This document shows, one piece after another, positions 46,214 through 59,498 of a stretch of DNA of 64,000 nucleotides. Numbering within the stretch: position 1 is the first letter of the stretch; every line of letters starts with the position of its first letter. The notes beneath the pieces were generated by a model that ran no database searches, was not told where the DNA came from, and saw only the letters and a list, made by a program, of their open reading frames with translations. A program made the position numbers and the translations under genes. The stretch is from Garcia nutans. Taxonomy: Eukaryota; Streptophyta; Magnoliopsida; Malpighiales; Euphorbiaceae. Where the stretch lies: NCBI GenBank assembly GCA_947685225.1, contig CANTUV010000024.1, positions 23,392,001 to 23,456,000 on the forward strand, written 5' to 3'.

Positions 46214-49200
46214 TGTCACATCCGTGATTTTGGAGATATAAAATTTTATATATACTCAATATATATATATCTAGAGCATATATATAACATACACATATGG
46301 TATATTAATTATATATGTTGGATTAATACATTACATACTTAATATATTTAATACACATATAAGGTACATTTGATGTGTATATAAGATACACATTACTTGT
46401 GCATATGTGTAATATCCCAAATTTTTTTGAAAAGTTCTAATTTTTGGAAATTTAATAAAATAAATTATAATTTAAAATGGATAAATTAAATTAATAATTT
46501 TAAATGAAAAATGAAGGGATTTTAAATGAAAAAGTGAAATATATATGTTGTATATATGTAAAATATATACAACATATAAAAGTCAATACTTTTTAATAGA
46601 AAAGTCAAAGTAAAAGGGTATTTTGGTAATTAAATCTTAGAAATTTAAAATTAATAAGATAATTCAAAAGTAAATAATTTTGGATGGAAGATAATATTTT
46701 GAGATTTTAATTAATTAATTAAAAATATATTAAAATAATAATATATATAAGGTTGAAAATGTGAGTGGGAGGAAAGAGAAAATCATTTTTTTCATCTTTT
46801 TCTTCTTCTTTCCTTCAAGACCGACTTTCATGGCTTCAAGAGAGGATTTTTCCTTCTTCCAAGCAACCATAATTAAAGAGATTTCAAGGATTTAAGTGAA
46901 GTTTTAGAAGATTCTTCATAAATTGGTAAGCTTCTTTACTAATTTTGCCTATTCTATGGAAAAGTGTGTTATGTGAATTTTTGGATTTCATAGTAGCATG
47001 ATTAATTGCTTAATTGGATATGAATGAAGTTGTTTTGATTGGTTATTAATGATTTTAAGGTTAGATTTAAGAAATGGTTGAATTTAAGTTGAGTTTAGTG
47101 AAGAGAGAGAATTTAGGGTTATGGAACATTTGAGTTTTTGAAATCATGAGTTTTAATTGTGCAAATTAGTTCCAAATGTGTTATTTTGATGGTGGTAGTA
47201 TTGATTTAGGGTTTTGGAAAATTGAATTTTTAAAAGAATGATTAATTGTTTGATTTTAGTGCTTAAATCATGTTATTTAATGATATAAGTGGTGGAAATA
47301 AGATTGAAATGATAATTGGATTGAGTTGGAATAGAGATCCTTCAATGGTGAAGGTTATGCCATTTTAGTATTTTGAACATAAGCATGTGGTTAATTAATG
47401 TAATTGGTTTAAACATGTTAAAATATGTTTGATATGATATAAATAAACTCAAAATAATAATTTAATGGGTTAATATGGATTTGCTAAGTTAAAGTAAGGA
47501 AAGACTTAATTTTTGAAATTTTGTAGGAGTGTTGTTAAATTAAGGTTTGATGTTGAGAATGCCTTAGAATGTGATATTAAATGATTGTTTATGATCACAT
47601 CTGATATAGGCATAGAGGGAGGTTGATTTGCTTCATCCAAGTGGTGAAGGGCAAGTTGGAAGGATAGGATTGGAGGTTGTTTTAAGCTTGCTTTGGGTTG
47701 CTAGTGGAGGTATGTACAAACTTTGAATTTATTGTTTATATTTACATGACATTTGGGCTTAACACATATTGGTTGAAAAATGTGTTAAGTTACTTGGTTC
47801 ATTGATTGAGTATGAATAATGTGCTATGACATTTGTAATGCCATATATGTGCTAAATGCATTGTTAAAAGCCATTGATAATGGCTAAATTGTGTAGAATG
47901 TGAAATATGTATATTATGTGAAAATGCCCAAAGTAAATGGGTAATGTGTTGTGAATGCAAAAATGAGATATGTGGAATAATGAAATGAATTGATATTGAT
48001 AAAAATGAGAAAAGTGAGAAAAATGAGAAAGATGTGAAAAATGAGAAAAATGAGAGAAATGTGAAAATAAGGCAATGTGCCTAGATTGAATATGTGACAA
48101 TGAGAAAGAGATTAATAATGAGAAAAAAGAATAAATAAAAAAAATGAGAAAAAGATGATATAATAAGGCAATGTGCCTAGTTTGATCATGAGAAAATGAG
48201 AAAAGTTTTGATAAAGGAATTATGAAAGAATTTGATAATGAGAAATATGAATAAATTGTGTGCCTAGTAAGTTATTCAATTTTCAGAGTTTTGGGTTTTG
48301 GCGGCATGCCTATGATTGCATACGGGCTAAACGCTGGAATGATGAGAAGACTGGGTCGTAAGCCAGGCCAGCTGATAAATATGATGTTTTTGGGGTGAAA
48401 AGACTAGGTCGTAAGCCTCAAAAACTGTAGCAGTCTAGTCGAGTTGAGGACTAAGATACTAAGGCCTAAGGGTCTAGCTGGGTTGAGGTCCAAGAGACTG
48501 GGGCTGTTACATTATCCATGGATATATTACCTACGAGGCTAGGCACAAGGTGTCATTATGGATCAAAGCAGTAACTCTGAAATTTGAATAGCATATTAGA
48601 TCCTTTTGGGCCCATGCTTGTCTTTGCTTTAATATGAATTATGAATTGTGATGCAATTGAGCAATATAATGAGATATAATGTTATGAGTTGTGATATAGA
48701 TATGTGTTGTGCATTGACATTACATTTGGACTATATTGTTATCAAAGTTTGTACCACTAGGCTTCGGTTTAGCGCGATTGTAATTCATTGCGTAGGTGTC
48801 ATGGACGTTTTAGTAGAGCCGAAGAGTTCTACTAGACCTGGCCGGGTCTAGGTTTGTATTTATTGAGCTTGAAGAGTTTTTCAGTACATCAAGATCAGAG
48901 CTAGTTGCCAGTATGTAGATATTTGATATTACAGTATATTTTGATATTATATATGTTATGATATTTTTTTGAAGTATATAATGTAAATTGTAAAGAATAA
49001 TTTAAATAATTTGTTTAAGATGGGATCTTATATGTGATGTTGATAAATATACCTATATATAAGTATTTTGAGAAAATATGGAGAAATTGAGAAGTATTGG
49101 TGAAATGGTGAATTGATTTTATTTGGAGTATTTGTTTTATACAGGTTGTGTTTTGTTGAATTTTGGAAACATCCAAATTATAAATAAAACTCTGGTAAAT

Positions 49201-49420
49201 TTTTCCCAGAGATTTTCATATAAAATGTTATTTCGGATTGCTATAGCAAGTAAAGAATATTTATATATTATTTAATTTTATATATTTAGTATTTGAAATT
49301 TTAAAACAGAAATGTAAAATTTTTTATTAAATCGGTTTATGACATTTTTGTACCGTATATGCATATTTTACATATACTAAAATTATGTATTGTATGTATA
49401 TAGGGTATAAGGGTGTTACA
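46214..49420 (+). repeat. Solo LTR inside the gypsy LTR, duplication AAAAT
   Basis: TGTCACATCC starts at 46214 and GGGTGTTACA ends at 49420, with AAAAT at 46209-46213 and 49421-49425. It is 3207 bases long, with no internal domain. The block 48240-48360 (TGTGTGCCTAGTAAGTTATTC, GGCGGCATGCC) is related in reverse to 49982-50090 of the host LTR, so an LTR jumped into a cousin in opposite orientation. A repeat of AAATGAGAAA units lies at 48000-48240. No gene seen. Confidence 0.92.
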
Positions 49421-50650
49421 AAAATACATAAGAATCTCACATGACTCAATTATTCAAAATATTCTTTATAATTTACAATATATATTTCAAACATATAATA
49501 TACATAATATTAAAATGTACTATAATATAAAATATATACATGCTGGCAAAATAACTCTAATCTTGTTGTAACAATAACACTTCAAGCTTAACAAACACAA
49601 GCCTAGACCCGATCAGGTCTAGTAGCACTCTCTGGCTCTGTCAAATCACTCTTGTCACCTACACAATGAATTACAATCGCGCTAAGCTAAAAGCCTAGCG
49701 GTACAAACATTGATAATAATAAAAATATAAAATAATGCCAATGCAAATGGCTTATATGTTATGTCACAATATGGCATCCAAGCTCACTATTAAATATATT
49801 CTTTCATCACTTAATAATTCACACAAACACATACACAAGCATGGGCCCAAACAAATTAATACATTATTCAAATCCTAGAATTACTGTTTTAGTCCATAAT
49901 GACACCAAGTGTCTAGCCTCGAAAGCAAATCAAATAATGCTCAAAAATTAACCCCAAAGGCAAATCATATCACAGTGATGCCAAGCATCTAGCCCGAAGG
50001 AAAATATTGAGGATAACCTCATAGGCATGCTGCCAAACACAGAACTCTGAAAATTAAATAACATACTAGGCACACAATTATTTTCTATTTTTCATCACCA
50101 ATTTCTTTCTCATTTTCCCATTTTTCTCATTCATAACAATGTCATTTCATTTCAATTTATCACATTTCATCACAATGTAAGATATTCCATAATAAAATCA
50201 CATTACCTAAATATTTTGGGTCATTTTTACATAATTCACAATTTATTCAATCTAGCCATTGACAATGGCTTTTCATAATGCATATAATGCAAACATAACA
50301 ATTTACATGTCATAAAACCATATTAATAAATGTCCAATATATCAAATAGCTTAACACATTTTTTCATCCAAAATGTGTATGCCCAATCTAATGTCAACAT
50401 ATAAAATTTATCAAAAGTTTGTACTTACCTTAAAAAGCACTCCAAACAATCTTCAAAACTCCCTCCAACTTTCTTTTTCAAGTTGCCTTTCAACACTAAT
50501 GTTGGGAAAATTACCCTCTCTCAATGCCTATGCCAAATGTGATCATAAATAACCATTTAATATCACATTCTAAGGCATTCTCAACATCAAACTATTTAAA
50601 TAGGAATTAGAAATGAAAGACAAAGAAAGAGTTATTTTGGAAAATTTTCT

Positions 50651-50940
50651 CAAGTAACACGCCCAACAACATGGGTGTGTTAATGGCCGTGTCATTAACT
50701 CACTCTTACAGAAGCTTTGACACGTCCAATGACATGGGTGTGTCAATACTCCTGCGTTACAAAAACTTTGACATGCCCAACAACACGGGCGTGTTACTAG
50801 CCATGTCAATTATCTTGTCTTACAACAGCTACAACATGCTTAGAGACATAGCCGTGTTACTGATCGTGTCATCAATGTTAAAAATCAGCACCGTTGACAT
50901 GTCCAACGACATGGCTGTGTCACTGGCCATGTCAGGCAAA
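50651..50940 (-). repeat. Tandem hairpin repeats in the gypsy 3' LTR
   Basis: About five units of 55-65 bases with paired motifs such as GACACGTCCA...TGGGTGTGTC and GACATGCCCA...CGGGCGTGTT around a six-base loop. Confidence 0.85.
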
Positions 50941-51649
50941 ATTTCTGCATTTCGTACACTCAACCATTTCAACATAACCATTCCAAACTCAACTTAAATT
51001 CAACCATTTCTTTAATCCAACCTTAAAATCATTATTAACTACTCACAATAACTTCATACATATCCAAATAAGCTATTAAAACATGCTAATACACAATCCC
51101 CAAAATTCACATATCATACTCTTCCATAGAATTCCAAAGAACTTGCAAAATTTATAAAGAAACTTACCAATTGATTAAGAAACTTCTAAAACTCCACTTG
51201 AATCCTTAAAATTCTCTCAATCCTTGGTGTATGGAAGAAGAAAGAAGCTCCCCTTACTCTCTCTCTCTCTCTCTCTCTCTCTCTAGCTCACGTTCAAGGA
51301 AGAAGAAAGGAAAAGAAACACCTCTTCCTTTTCAATCCATCCTTATCTATATATATATATATATATATTATAATATGATAAGCCAACTATCCACCCATTT
51401 ATTTATTATTATTATTATTAATTAAAATCAACTTTCCTTACAATTAATTATACATAACATATATGTGATGTAGATCTTAGATATATGTATATGTCTTGTA
51501 TATGTCATGTTTACTTCAATTATATTTCAAATATACATTCTACTACTGTCACTTAAAATCCTTTCATTTTCTATTTAAATCATTTATTTAATTTATTCAA
51601 TTTAATTTTAATTTATTCTATTAAATTTCTAAAATTTAGAGATGTTACA

Positions 51650-51665
51650 ATTCTCTCCCTCTTAG
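51650..51665 (-). promoter_or_regulatory. Polypurine tract of the minus-strand gypsy element
   Basis: On the minus strand CTAAGAGGGAGAGAAT precedes the LTR start TGTAACATC. Confidence 0.8.
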
Positions 51666-51698
51666 AAAATTTCATCCCCGAAATTACCTGCTATTAAC

Positions 51699-53752
51699 TC
51701 TAGAACAACTGGGGATACTGACTTCGCATCAACTGCTCACTCTTCTATGTCGCCTCCTTAGTGGCATGATTCCTCCAAAGGACTTTCACAATTGGTTCTT
51801 TCTTATTTCTCAACTATTTTACCTCTTATACCAAGATCGTTACTGGTTCTTCATAAGTCAGATCTTGGCTCATCTCAATGGACTCCACTAATAAAATATG
51901 AGATGGGTCTGACCTGTACCTCCGAAGCATAGAGACATGAAAGACATTATGTATTCGGTCAAATTCAGGCAGCAGAGTCAACCTGTAAGCCATTGGACCA
52001 ACTCTCTCCGAAATCTCATATGGTCTTATAAAATGAGGACTCAACTTCCCTTTGCGACTGAATCTCAGAATCTTCTTCCATAGAGACACCTTCAAAAACA
52101 CTTTATCTCCCACACTGAACTTTATATCTTTCCTCTTTAAATTTGTATAGGATTTCTATCGGTCTGAAGCTTCTTTTAGATGACCCCAAATCAATTTTAC
52201 ATTCTTTTTTATTTCCTTAATCAAATTAGGACATATCAGTTTACCTTCTTCAACTTCATCCTAACACAAAGGCGTCCTGCATCTCCTACCATACAAGCCC
52301 TCATAAGGTGCCATCCCAATATTGGACCAATGACTGTTGTTATATGCAAACTCAATCAGTGGTAAAAATCTGTCCCAACTCCCTGAGAAATTAATGATAT
52401 AACTCCTCAACATATCCTCTAGAATCGGTATCACTCTCTCTGACTGTCCATTTGTCTAAGGATGAAAAGTAGTACTAAAATATAATCAAGAACCCAAAGC
52501 ATTCTGCAAACTCCTCTAAAATCTCAATGTAAAATGGGGATCTCGATCTGACACTAAAGAAATTGGGAGTCCATGTAACCTCACTACCTCACTGATATAC
52601 AATTCAACCAACCCCTCAAGTGACTAGTCTATCCTAACTAGAAGAAAATGAGTTTTCTTTATCATCCGATCAACAATCACCCAGATTACTTCATGCTTCT
52701 TCTGGGTCAAAGGCATTCCAGTCACAAAATATATCGTCACTCACTCCCATTTCCACTCTTGTACTGACAATGGCCGAAGCAACCCTAAAGGAACTTGGTG
52801 CTCAGCCTTCACTCTTTGGCAAGTGAGACATCTGGATATAAACTCTGCTATGTCCCTCTTTATACCTGACCACCAATAATACTGTTTCAGATCTTGATAC
52901 ATCTTAGTACTATCAGGGTGCATAGCATAAACTGACTGGTGTGCTTCCTCTAATATTATCCTCTTTAATCCTGCATCATCAGAAATGCACAATCTATCTT
53001 TATACCATAGACTGCCATCATCTCTCACATGAAAGTCTCGACTCTCCCCCTTTTGGCAATCTAACACAATCATATGAATCTTCTCATCTGCCAACTGGGT
53101 TTTCCTAACCTGGTCCAATAACACTGGCCTTAATTGCAACTGAGCTATCAATGCATCATCATTACAAGACTCAAGTCTAGCATACAACGCTCTTAACTCA
53201 ATAAGCAACGAGAGCAAATTAGTCAAACCTACCAAAGACTTTCGACTCAAGGCATCAGCAATAATATTTGCTTTGCTAGGATGATAATCAATCAAAAAAT
53301 CGTAGTCTTTAATCAACTCTAACCATCATCTCTGCCGAAGATTCAGCTCTCTTTCAACACCCAAATACTTTAAATTCTTATGATAAATATAAATGAAATA
53401 CTTCTCCCCATACAAGAAATGCTGCCAAATCTTCAATGCAAAAACTATGGCTTCTAACTCCAAATCATGAGTCAGGTAATTCAGCTTATGTGGCTTCAAC
53501 TGTTTAGATGCATAAGCAATAACTCTAACCCTTCTACATCAAAACACAACCTAAGCCACTATGTGAAGCATCATTGTATATCACATAAGATTTATTTTCC
53601 ACAAGCAGGGTAAGGACAGGAGCCTGAGTCAACATCTCCCTCAGTTGCTCAAAACATGCCTAACACTGATCTATCCACTCAAATCTAACTTCCTTCCAAA
53701 GTAATCTGATGAGTGGTGTAGCTATAATAGAAAAACCCTTTACAAACTGACG
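51699..53752 (-). pseudogene. Gypsy pol: RNase H, integrase, chromodomain-like tail
   Basis: Read on the minus strand from the edge of the solo LTR: Tyr-Arg-Gln-Phe-Val-Lys continues the RT/RNase H boundary. RNase H ends near 53240 (YHPSKANIIADALSRKS). The integrase zinc region is about 52780-52950 (HPDSTKMYQDLK, CLTCQRVKA). The catalytic core has degenerate D and E motifs with stops at 52741 and beyond. The C-terminus is 52113-51826 (GPMAYRLTLLP, IHNVFHVSMLRRY), then a chromodomain-like tail to 51699. At least ten stops or frameshifts interrupt it. Confidence 0.88.
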
Positions 53753-53757
53753 ATAAT

Positions 53758-56733
53758 TGTAACACCCCTTCCCGACCTACGAATAAGCCGGGGAGGAATG
53801 TCACATCGGGATGCGAGCTCTGGTTATAATGTCTTAATTAAGAATTCTTATGAAAAATTTTTCAAAAAATTGGGCGGAGTTTCCCCTAAAAAGCGAGGTT
53901 CCCAAGTGTTGCCAAAACTGATTTTTTTAAAAAAAAACACTTTTGTTCACAATTCAACTCAAGAATACTCCCAATAATAATCTCCCTTATATCCTCAACT
54001 ACACCCTGCAAGAAAATTTCACACTTCTATATTGTTTCTCAAGATCACATATCATTTGCTAAGTTTTATTACCATACTACTGTTTATTCTCTTGTTACAT
54101 ATACCATAATACTTAATATGTTTAACAAACATTTACAGTAGATATAACGTCCATGCCATACTACTATTTTATGTCAAAAGTCCTACCCTATTCGCCGTCG
54201 AGCTGGTGCGGGCCGCTGCAGAAATGCTGATCTTCTATCCACTACCTGCGAGTTAGACATATAACTCGCTGAGCAACTTATTGCCCAGTGGGTACTTTAA
54301 CCATTGCCAAATATAAATGGTGCAAGGAAGGTTGTTGAAACACATATAAAAGTAGAATACTGCATAATTAAACTATTTTCATACAATCATCATATTTATA
54401 TTTTCTAATTAAGTTAAGATTCATATTCTGTATGTAAACAACATGTAATATAACTTCATTATAATTACGAGTTAATCTGCTCCACTAGGTAATCATGAAT
54501 ACACCGATCTCGAAATGAGGCCTCGTATAGAGTTACGCGTGGTCTTGACCTCACATGACTAATTGCCATGGTCTTGGTCTCACACGATATGGAATATACA
54601 ACATAACTGCGTGGTCTTGGTCTCACACGACTAGTTGCCATGATCTTGACCTCACAAGATATAACCGCGCGTGCATAAGTAATATCCAGACCAAAGCTGT
54701 TAAGACAGTACTGCCGGTAGGATAGCATGCCAAACCCCCATTCCAGACCGGTTTTACCCATTTACCGAGTAGAGCATATATAACATTTCATATATATCCA
54801 TTCACTTCGCATATATACCACATATTCTCCATGTATATACAATATATACTACACAAATACCACATATACTCACATATGTATCATATGTATTCACATATAT
54901 ACCATATACACGCATATATATACCATATATATACGTATTCCCCACGTATATACCTTATCTATATATTCACATGATAACGAACATGTATTCCATCACGTGA
55001 CTTTTATCACGGTTATGAAATTCAGATTGATTTTCTCCTTTTTTCCATCTAATTTATTCTTCATATTCATACTTAAACTCAATACCAAAAATAAAATGAT
55101 AAAACACCCACACCAAGTTTTTGACCAAGTTAATAATGAAAAATTACCATATGAACAATAAACTCTGGTTCTTGACCCAACTTGATCCTTGTTTTACAAA
55201 ATTTGTATAAAATAATTCACTTGGCTAAAAACTCAAAAAAATTTACAGAATTTAGTTCTGCATCTTAAAATCATTCCTTTAAAATTTTATATCAAACTGG
55301 ACATAAAATCTTGGTCAACTAGTTCACCCAACCAGACTGCTCCAGTTGCCCTGCATCCTGGCAGCAGTTCTAAATTTTGTAAATTCCATAAATTAAATTC
55401 AATCAATGTGGTTCCAAATTATTTTTCTCAAATACTAGACTCACTAAACAACAACATAGCCAAAATTCAATTGGATATTATTTTTCTACATTTTATTAAA
55501 AATCCAGAAAGATGGCTGTCTCAGTCAAGGTACCTGCTGGAGCAAGTCTAATAAAAATAATTTTTTTTTCAAAATCATAACTATTCCAAATTCAACTCAA
55601 CATATTTTTCAGTCATTCTAGACTCATTGAGACACAATATATCAAAAATTCAACTCAAGATAAGTTTTCTATATTTAATTACAAATCATACAAGTCACAA
55701 CATTTTACTAATTGTAAAACAGAAAAATTTCAAAAGGAGTTCAATGGTTAAAGTACCAAACCTTACTATTTCTTAGTCCTTATTCTATATCACTTCCTTT
55801 CATTCCTTGTCTCCTTGATTTCCTATGAAATTTAACATCACATATACAAAGGTAAGAACCCTAGGTATAGACATAGTCTTATCTTGATTTTTCTAATGGT
55901 TGCTAGCTTATTTTCACCATTAAACACCATTATTTCTTTCATCAAATCCTTCAAATAATTATTTCTTGAATTTTCTCCAAATCTAGCTACATGAACCCTG
56001 ATTTCAATCTCTTAAATTAACCATTAATTCATGAAATTAAAACTAGAGATAGGTTTCTCTTACCTTATAATCTTGTTTGTCACCAAAATCTTCAACCAAA
56101 AGCCTTAAACTTTGGAAAAATCACCTCCTTCTTCCTTCTCTTATGGTTTGGACGAGTTCACCCTGTAAGAGAGGGCTTTTATTTTCTTTCCTTAGCTTAT
56201 TTTGATCGAAATGGCAGCCATAAGTGGTGAAAATATGTTGGTATAGATGTTGACTTCCAATTGGTACACCTTATAGCAAAAATGGCCACTTTTAATTGGT
56301 TCACTTGCCTTCTTCTTTTATCTATTTATTTGGCAAGCCATTAGGCTTCCTTTTATTCATATTTTGACCCCCTCAACTTTCTTTTGCTGTAATTTTATAG
56401 TCTAGGGTGTGAAAATATCAAAATACCCTCCAGCGATTAATCGATTGTAACTTTTAAACTGTGCATTTTTGGAAAAAATTGAAACCCACGGTTATGACCC
56501 AATTAATCTTGAGAATATTCTTCCGGGGTCAGATATGGGCACTATTAAGAACTTCCGACACTTAATTTTTAAGTTTACATAGTTGCCCCTAACTTTTGAG
56601 AAATTTCCACTTAGGTCTCGTCAGCTCCACTGTGTACACCAATTTCATATTTGACTATCCTGAGCCTCTATTTGACCACTCGTTCATGTCCTCCTTGCCT
56701 ATTATTCGACTATCTAGCCTTTGGGATGTGACA
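53758..56733 (-). repeat. Solo LTR in the gypsy RT region, duplication ATAAT
   Basis: On the plus strand it begins TGTAACACCCCTTCCCG and ends TTGGGATGTGACA; 2976 bases, with ATAAT at 53753-53757 and 56734-56738. Orientation is minus because the AGTACCCACTGGGC block (54282-54295, reverse) matches the plus-strand LTR at 1890. The host reading frame (a GYY motif, then RQFVKGF) resumes exactly across it. No internal domain is present. Confidence 0.95.
54530..54670 (-). repeat. GTCTTG-ACCTC hairpins in the solo LTR
   Basis: Four units share the core GGTCTTGACCTCACA or GGTCTTGGTCTCACA, flanked by arms such as CGTG/CACG, CATG/CATG and ATCTT/AAGAT. Confidence 0.7.
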
Positions 56734-56738
56734 ATAAT

Positions 56739-57635
56739 AGCCTGCCAAACCCAAAAATCTTCTAACCTCTGTCATAGTCTTAGGAGGACTCCAATTCAAG
56801 ATAGTCTCAACTTTGCTCGGATTAACTCTAATATCCTCTACTGATACCACATGACTGAGAAAAGTTACCTGATAGAGCCATAACTCACATTTAAACAGTT
56901 TAGCATACAATTATTTCTCTCTCAAAGTCTGCAATATAATTCATATATGCCTGACATTATCCTCCTCATTACGTAAATACACCAGAATATCATCAATGAA
57001 GACCACCATAAATTGATCTAAGTATGGTCTAAACACCCTGTTCATCAAATCCATAAATGTTGCTAGAACATTTGTCAATCCAAAGGGCATCACCAGAAAC
57101 TCTTAATGCCCATACCTCATGCGAATGGCTATCTTGGGTACATCTACATCTCTAACTCTTAACTGATGGTACCTTGATCTCAAATCAATCTTAGAGAATA
57201 CTACTACTCCCTTCAACTGATCAAAGAGATCATCTATCTAAAGTAATGGATACTTGTTCTTGATGGTCACTTTATTCAACTGCGTGTAATCAATATATAA
57301 TCTTAAGGTACCATCCTTCTTTTTCACAAATAAAACAGGTGCTCCCCACAGAGACACACTAGTGCGAATAAACCCTTTATCAAGAAACTCTTGCAATTGC
57401 ACCTTTAACTCCTTTAATTCTACAGGTGTCATGCGATAAGGGGTAATAGAGATGAGAGTGGACTAGGCAACAAATCAATACCAAACTCCACCTCTCTCTC
57501 AGGAGGTACCCCTAGCAACTCATCAGGAAAAATATCTGAAAACTCAGCAACCGTAGGTATACTATCGAGCTGGAATCCTACTACTTTGATATCTATACCA
57601 TAAGCAAGATATACCTCACATTCCTTTCGAATCAT
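56739..57635 (-). pseudogene. Gypsy reverse transcriptase
   Basis: The minus-strand frames include the RT start (57432-57238: FIRTSVSLWGAPVLFVKKKDG, then YTQLNK), a palm segment with FIDDILVY near 56990-57015, and the end of RT, 56910-56739 (RRFLGLAGYY). The residues before it (57635-57429) hold the protease/RT linker with DELLGVPPERE. Several stops are present. The YIDD-type catalytic motif is still readable as FIDD. Confidence 0.88.
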
Positions 57636-57639
57636 CCTC

Positions 57640-59334
57640 CTAGCTGATACAACTGAAATAAATATGGATGAAAGGTATCTTTACTCAATAGATACTACCA
57701 CATCTCTACCATCACGTATTCTCAGAGTAACATACTTCTGCTGACAGTCTATCACATCCCCATATTTGGATAAACAATCTATGCCCATAATCAGATCATA
57801 CTACCTAAAAGGCATCTCAATTAGGGCATTGAGAAACTCCTCATTCTAAATAACAACTGGACTATCTTGGTGCACCCTGCTAACCACAACACTTTGCCCT
57901 AAAGGATTAGTAACCAAAACATCAAATCCTATGAACTCAGAATGAAAATCACTCACAGGCTATATGGATGCACTAATGTATGAATGAGTCGACCCATGAT
58001 CTATCAATGCAAGAATTAAAGTACCAAATAAAGTAAAAGTATCAGCCATTACAGTTGAAGCATTTGACAACCTCTGCATCACATAAACCTGCTGAGATGG
58101 CCCTGCATCCTCTGGTCTACTTTCTGCTGTATAACCTCCTCTCTGACCAGACCCTGATCGACCACCTCTGCCAAAACTTCTGCCACCATGACCTCCTCTG
58201 ACACTAGGTCTAGAAATTATTGTATCTGTTTGTCTGTCATCTGATGGCTCTAGATAATCTCTAAGAAAATGGTCTGGTGATCCACATCTATAATACATTG
58301 TTGGTGCACATATCCTCCAGCGGACACCTCCATGTGACCTACCACAATGAACACAGGTAGGTGGAGCAGGCCTCTGAGTCACTATGGTAGGAGCACTAGC
58401 CACAAAACCTGCAGGTCTCTGCCAATATTATTGTGCTAATCTGCCAAGCTGCCCTTGGCTTTTGCTGAACCTCTGAGGATATCTCCCTCGGCCTATCTTC
58501 AATGATGAAGACCCTGCCTCACCCTAGGGTCTCCTACCTTTGCTCTCCTTTGTTTTGGCTGCTGCTGCAAGTCTATGTGCCCTCTCTACACTCCTGAAAG
58601 CTGCAACTAACTGAGAAAAATCTTGATACAGGGAACTTGCTACTAAACACATAATAGAGGGTCTCAACCCCTCCTCAAACTGCTGGAAACTATAATACTC
58701 ATCTGATATAATCCCTCCAGCATACTATCTAAACTGAATGAACTCAATCTCATACTCTGTCATTGTCTTGGTGTCCTGTATCAAACTCAGAAACTCCATC
58801 TTCTTTGCATTCTTATATTCCCTCGGGGCATACTTCTTCTCAAATTCCCACAGGAAATCGACATAGGTTAAAACTGGTGGATCAGTTGTACAATTGGGAA
58901 CCGTCTTCCACCACTCATAGGAATCCCCTTACATAAGTGATTTAGCATAATCAAACTTCTCCTTTAGACTAGCCTACAACTGAATGAATACCTTCTGGAC
59001 CCTGTCCAGCCACTGCTCTGCTACAGCATGGTCTGTAGTGCCAATAAAATCTTTGGCTCTAAACTTCCTCAGCTTGTCATACTTTTCACATCAACAACTG
59101 CTGCTATAGCTGCAGGTATGGTGGCGAATGCAGCTGTTGAACTAGAGCCTGCCTCAACAGCTCCACTATATGTCGTACCCAGCCCGGCGGAATCTCCTCA
59201 GCTGCTGGTCTAACAGACAGAGAAGTAGATGCCTCACCAACAAACTCAACACTAGCTCCAACTCTACCATCATCAAGAGCTACACTCTTTGCATTACCCT
59301 CTGTAGACTGATGTATTCGAGAAGCCATAACCAC
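57640..59334 (-). pseudogene. Gypsy gag and protease
   Basis: Gag starts at or near 59334 on the minus strand. The Retrotrans_gag region lies about 59000-58650 (WEFEKKYAPREY, then a FLSLIQ stretch). A CCHC knuckle with a CGSPDHFLRDY core is at about 58270-58300. The protease has LIDHGSTHSYIS at about 57960-58010, a form of the D-P-G motif with His in the middle. Stops and frameshifts are frequent. Part of the region 57640-57950 is the rest of the protease. Confidence 0.85.
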
Positions 59335-59478
59335 CTATTTTTGCAAATACAGCAGAAATTGTCACATCAAAAATCAGAAAGTACCAGTGCCAAAGCATGT
59401 ATCACAATTGAAAATCATATTTAAAATCTCTATGTTCTCTCTCTAACAACCCACCTAGGTCAAAAATCTCAAATTTAC

Positions 59479-59490
59479 GCTCTGATTTCA
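59479..59490 (-). promoter_or_regulatory. Primer binding site, initiator tRNA-Met type
   Basis: GCTCTGATTTCA on the plus strand is GCTCTGATACCA, the 3' end of initiator tRNA-Met, with two changes. It lies eight bases from the LTR. Confidence 0.7.
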
Positions 59491-59498
59491 AAATAAAT

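Larger units (their letters stand above)
46040..51649 (-). repeat. 3' LTR of the minus-strand gypsy element (interrupted)
   Basis: Segments 46040-46213 and 49426-51649 together give about 2.4 kb, matching the 5' LTR 59499-61932. Contains tandem ACACG-type hairpin repeats (50651-50940), (CT)n at 51255-51284 and (TA)n at 51348-51369. Confidence 0.92.

Noticed and set aside
51255..51425. Ser-rich frame with (CT)n and (TA)n
   Set aside because: Microsatellites inside an LTR; also present with different lengths in the partner LTR at 61520-61635.
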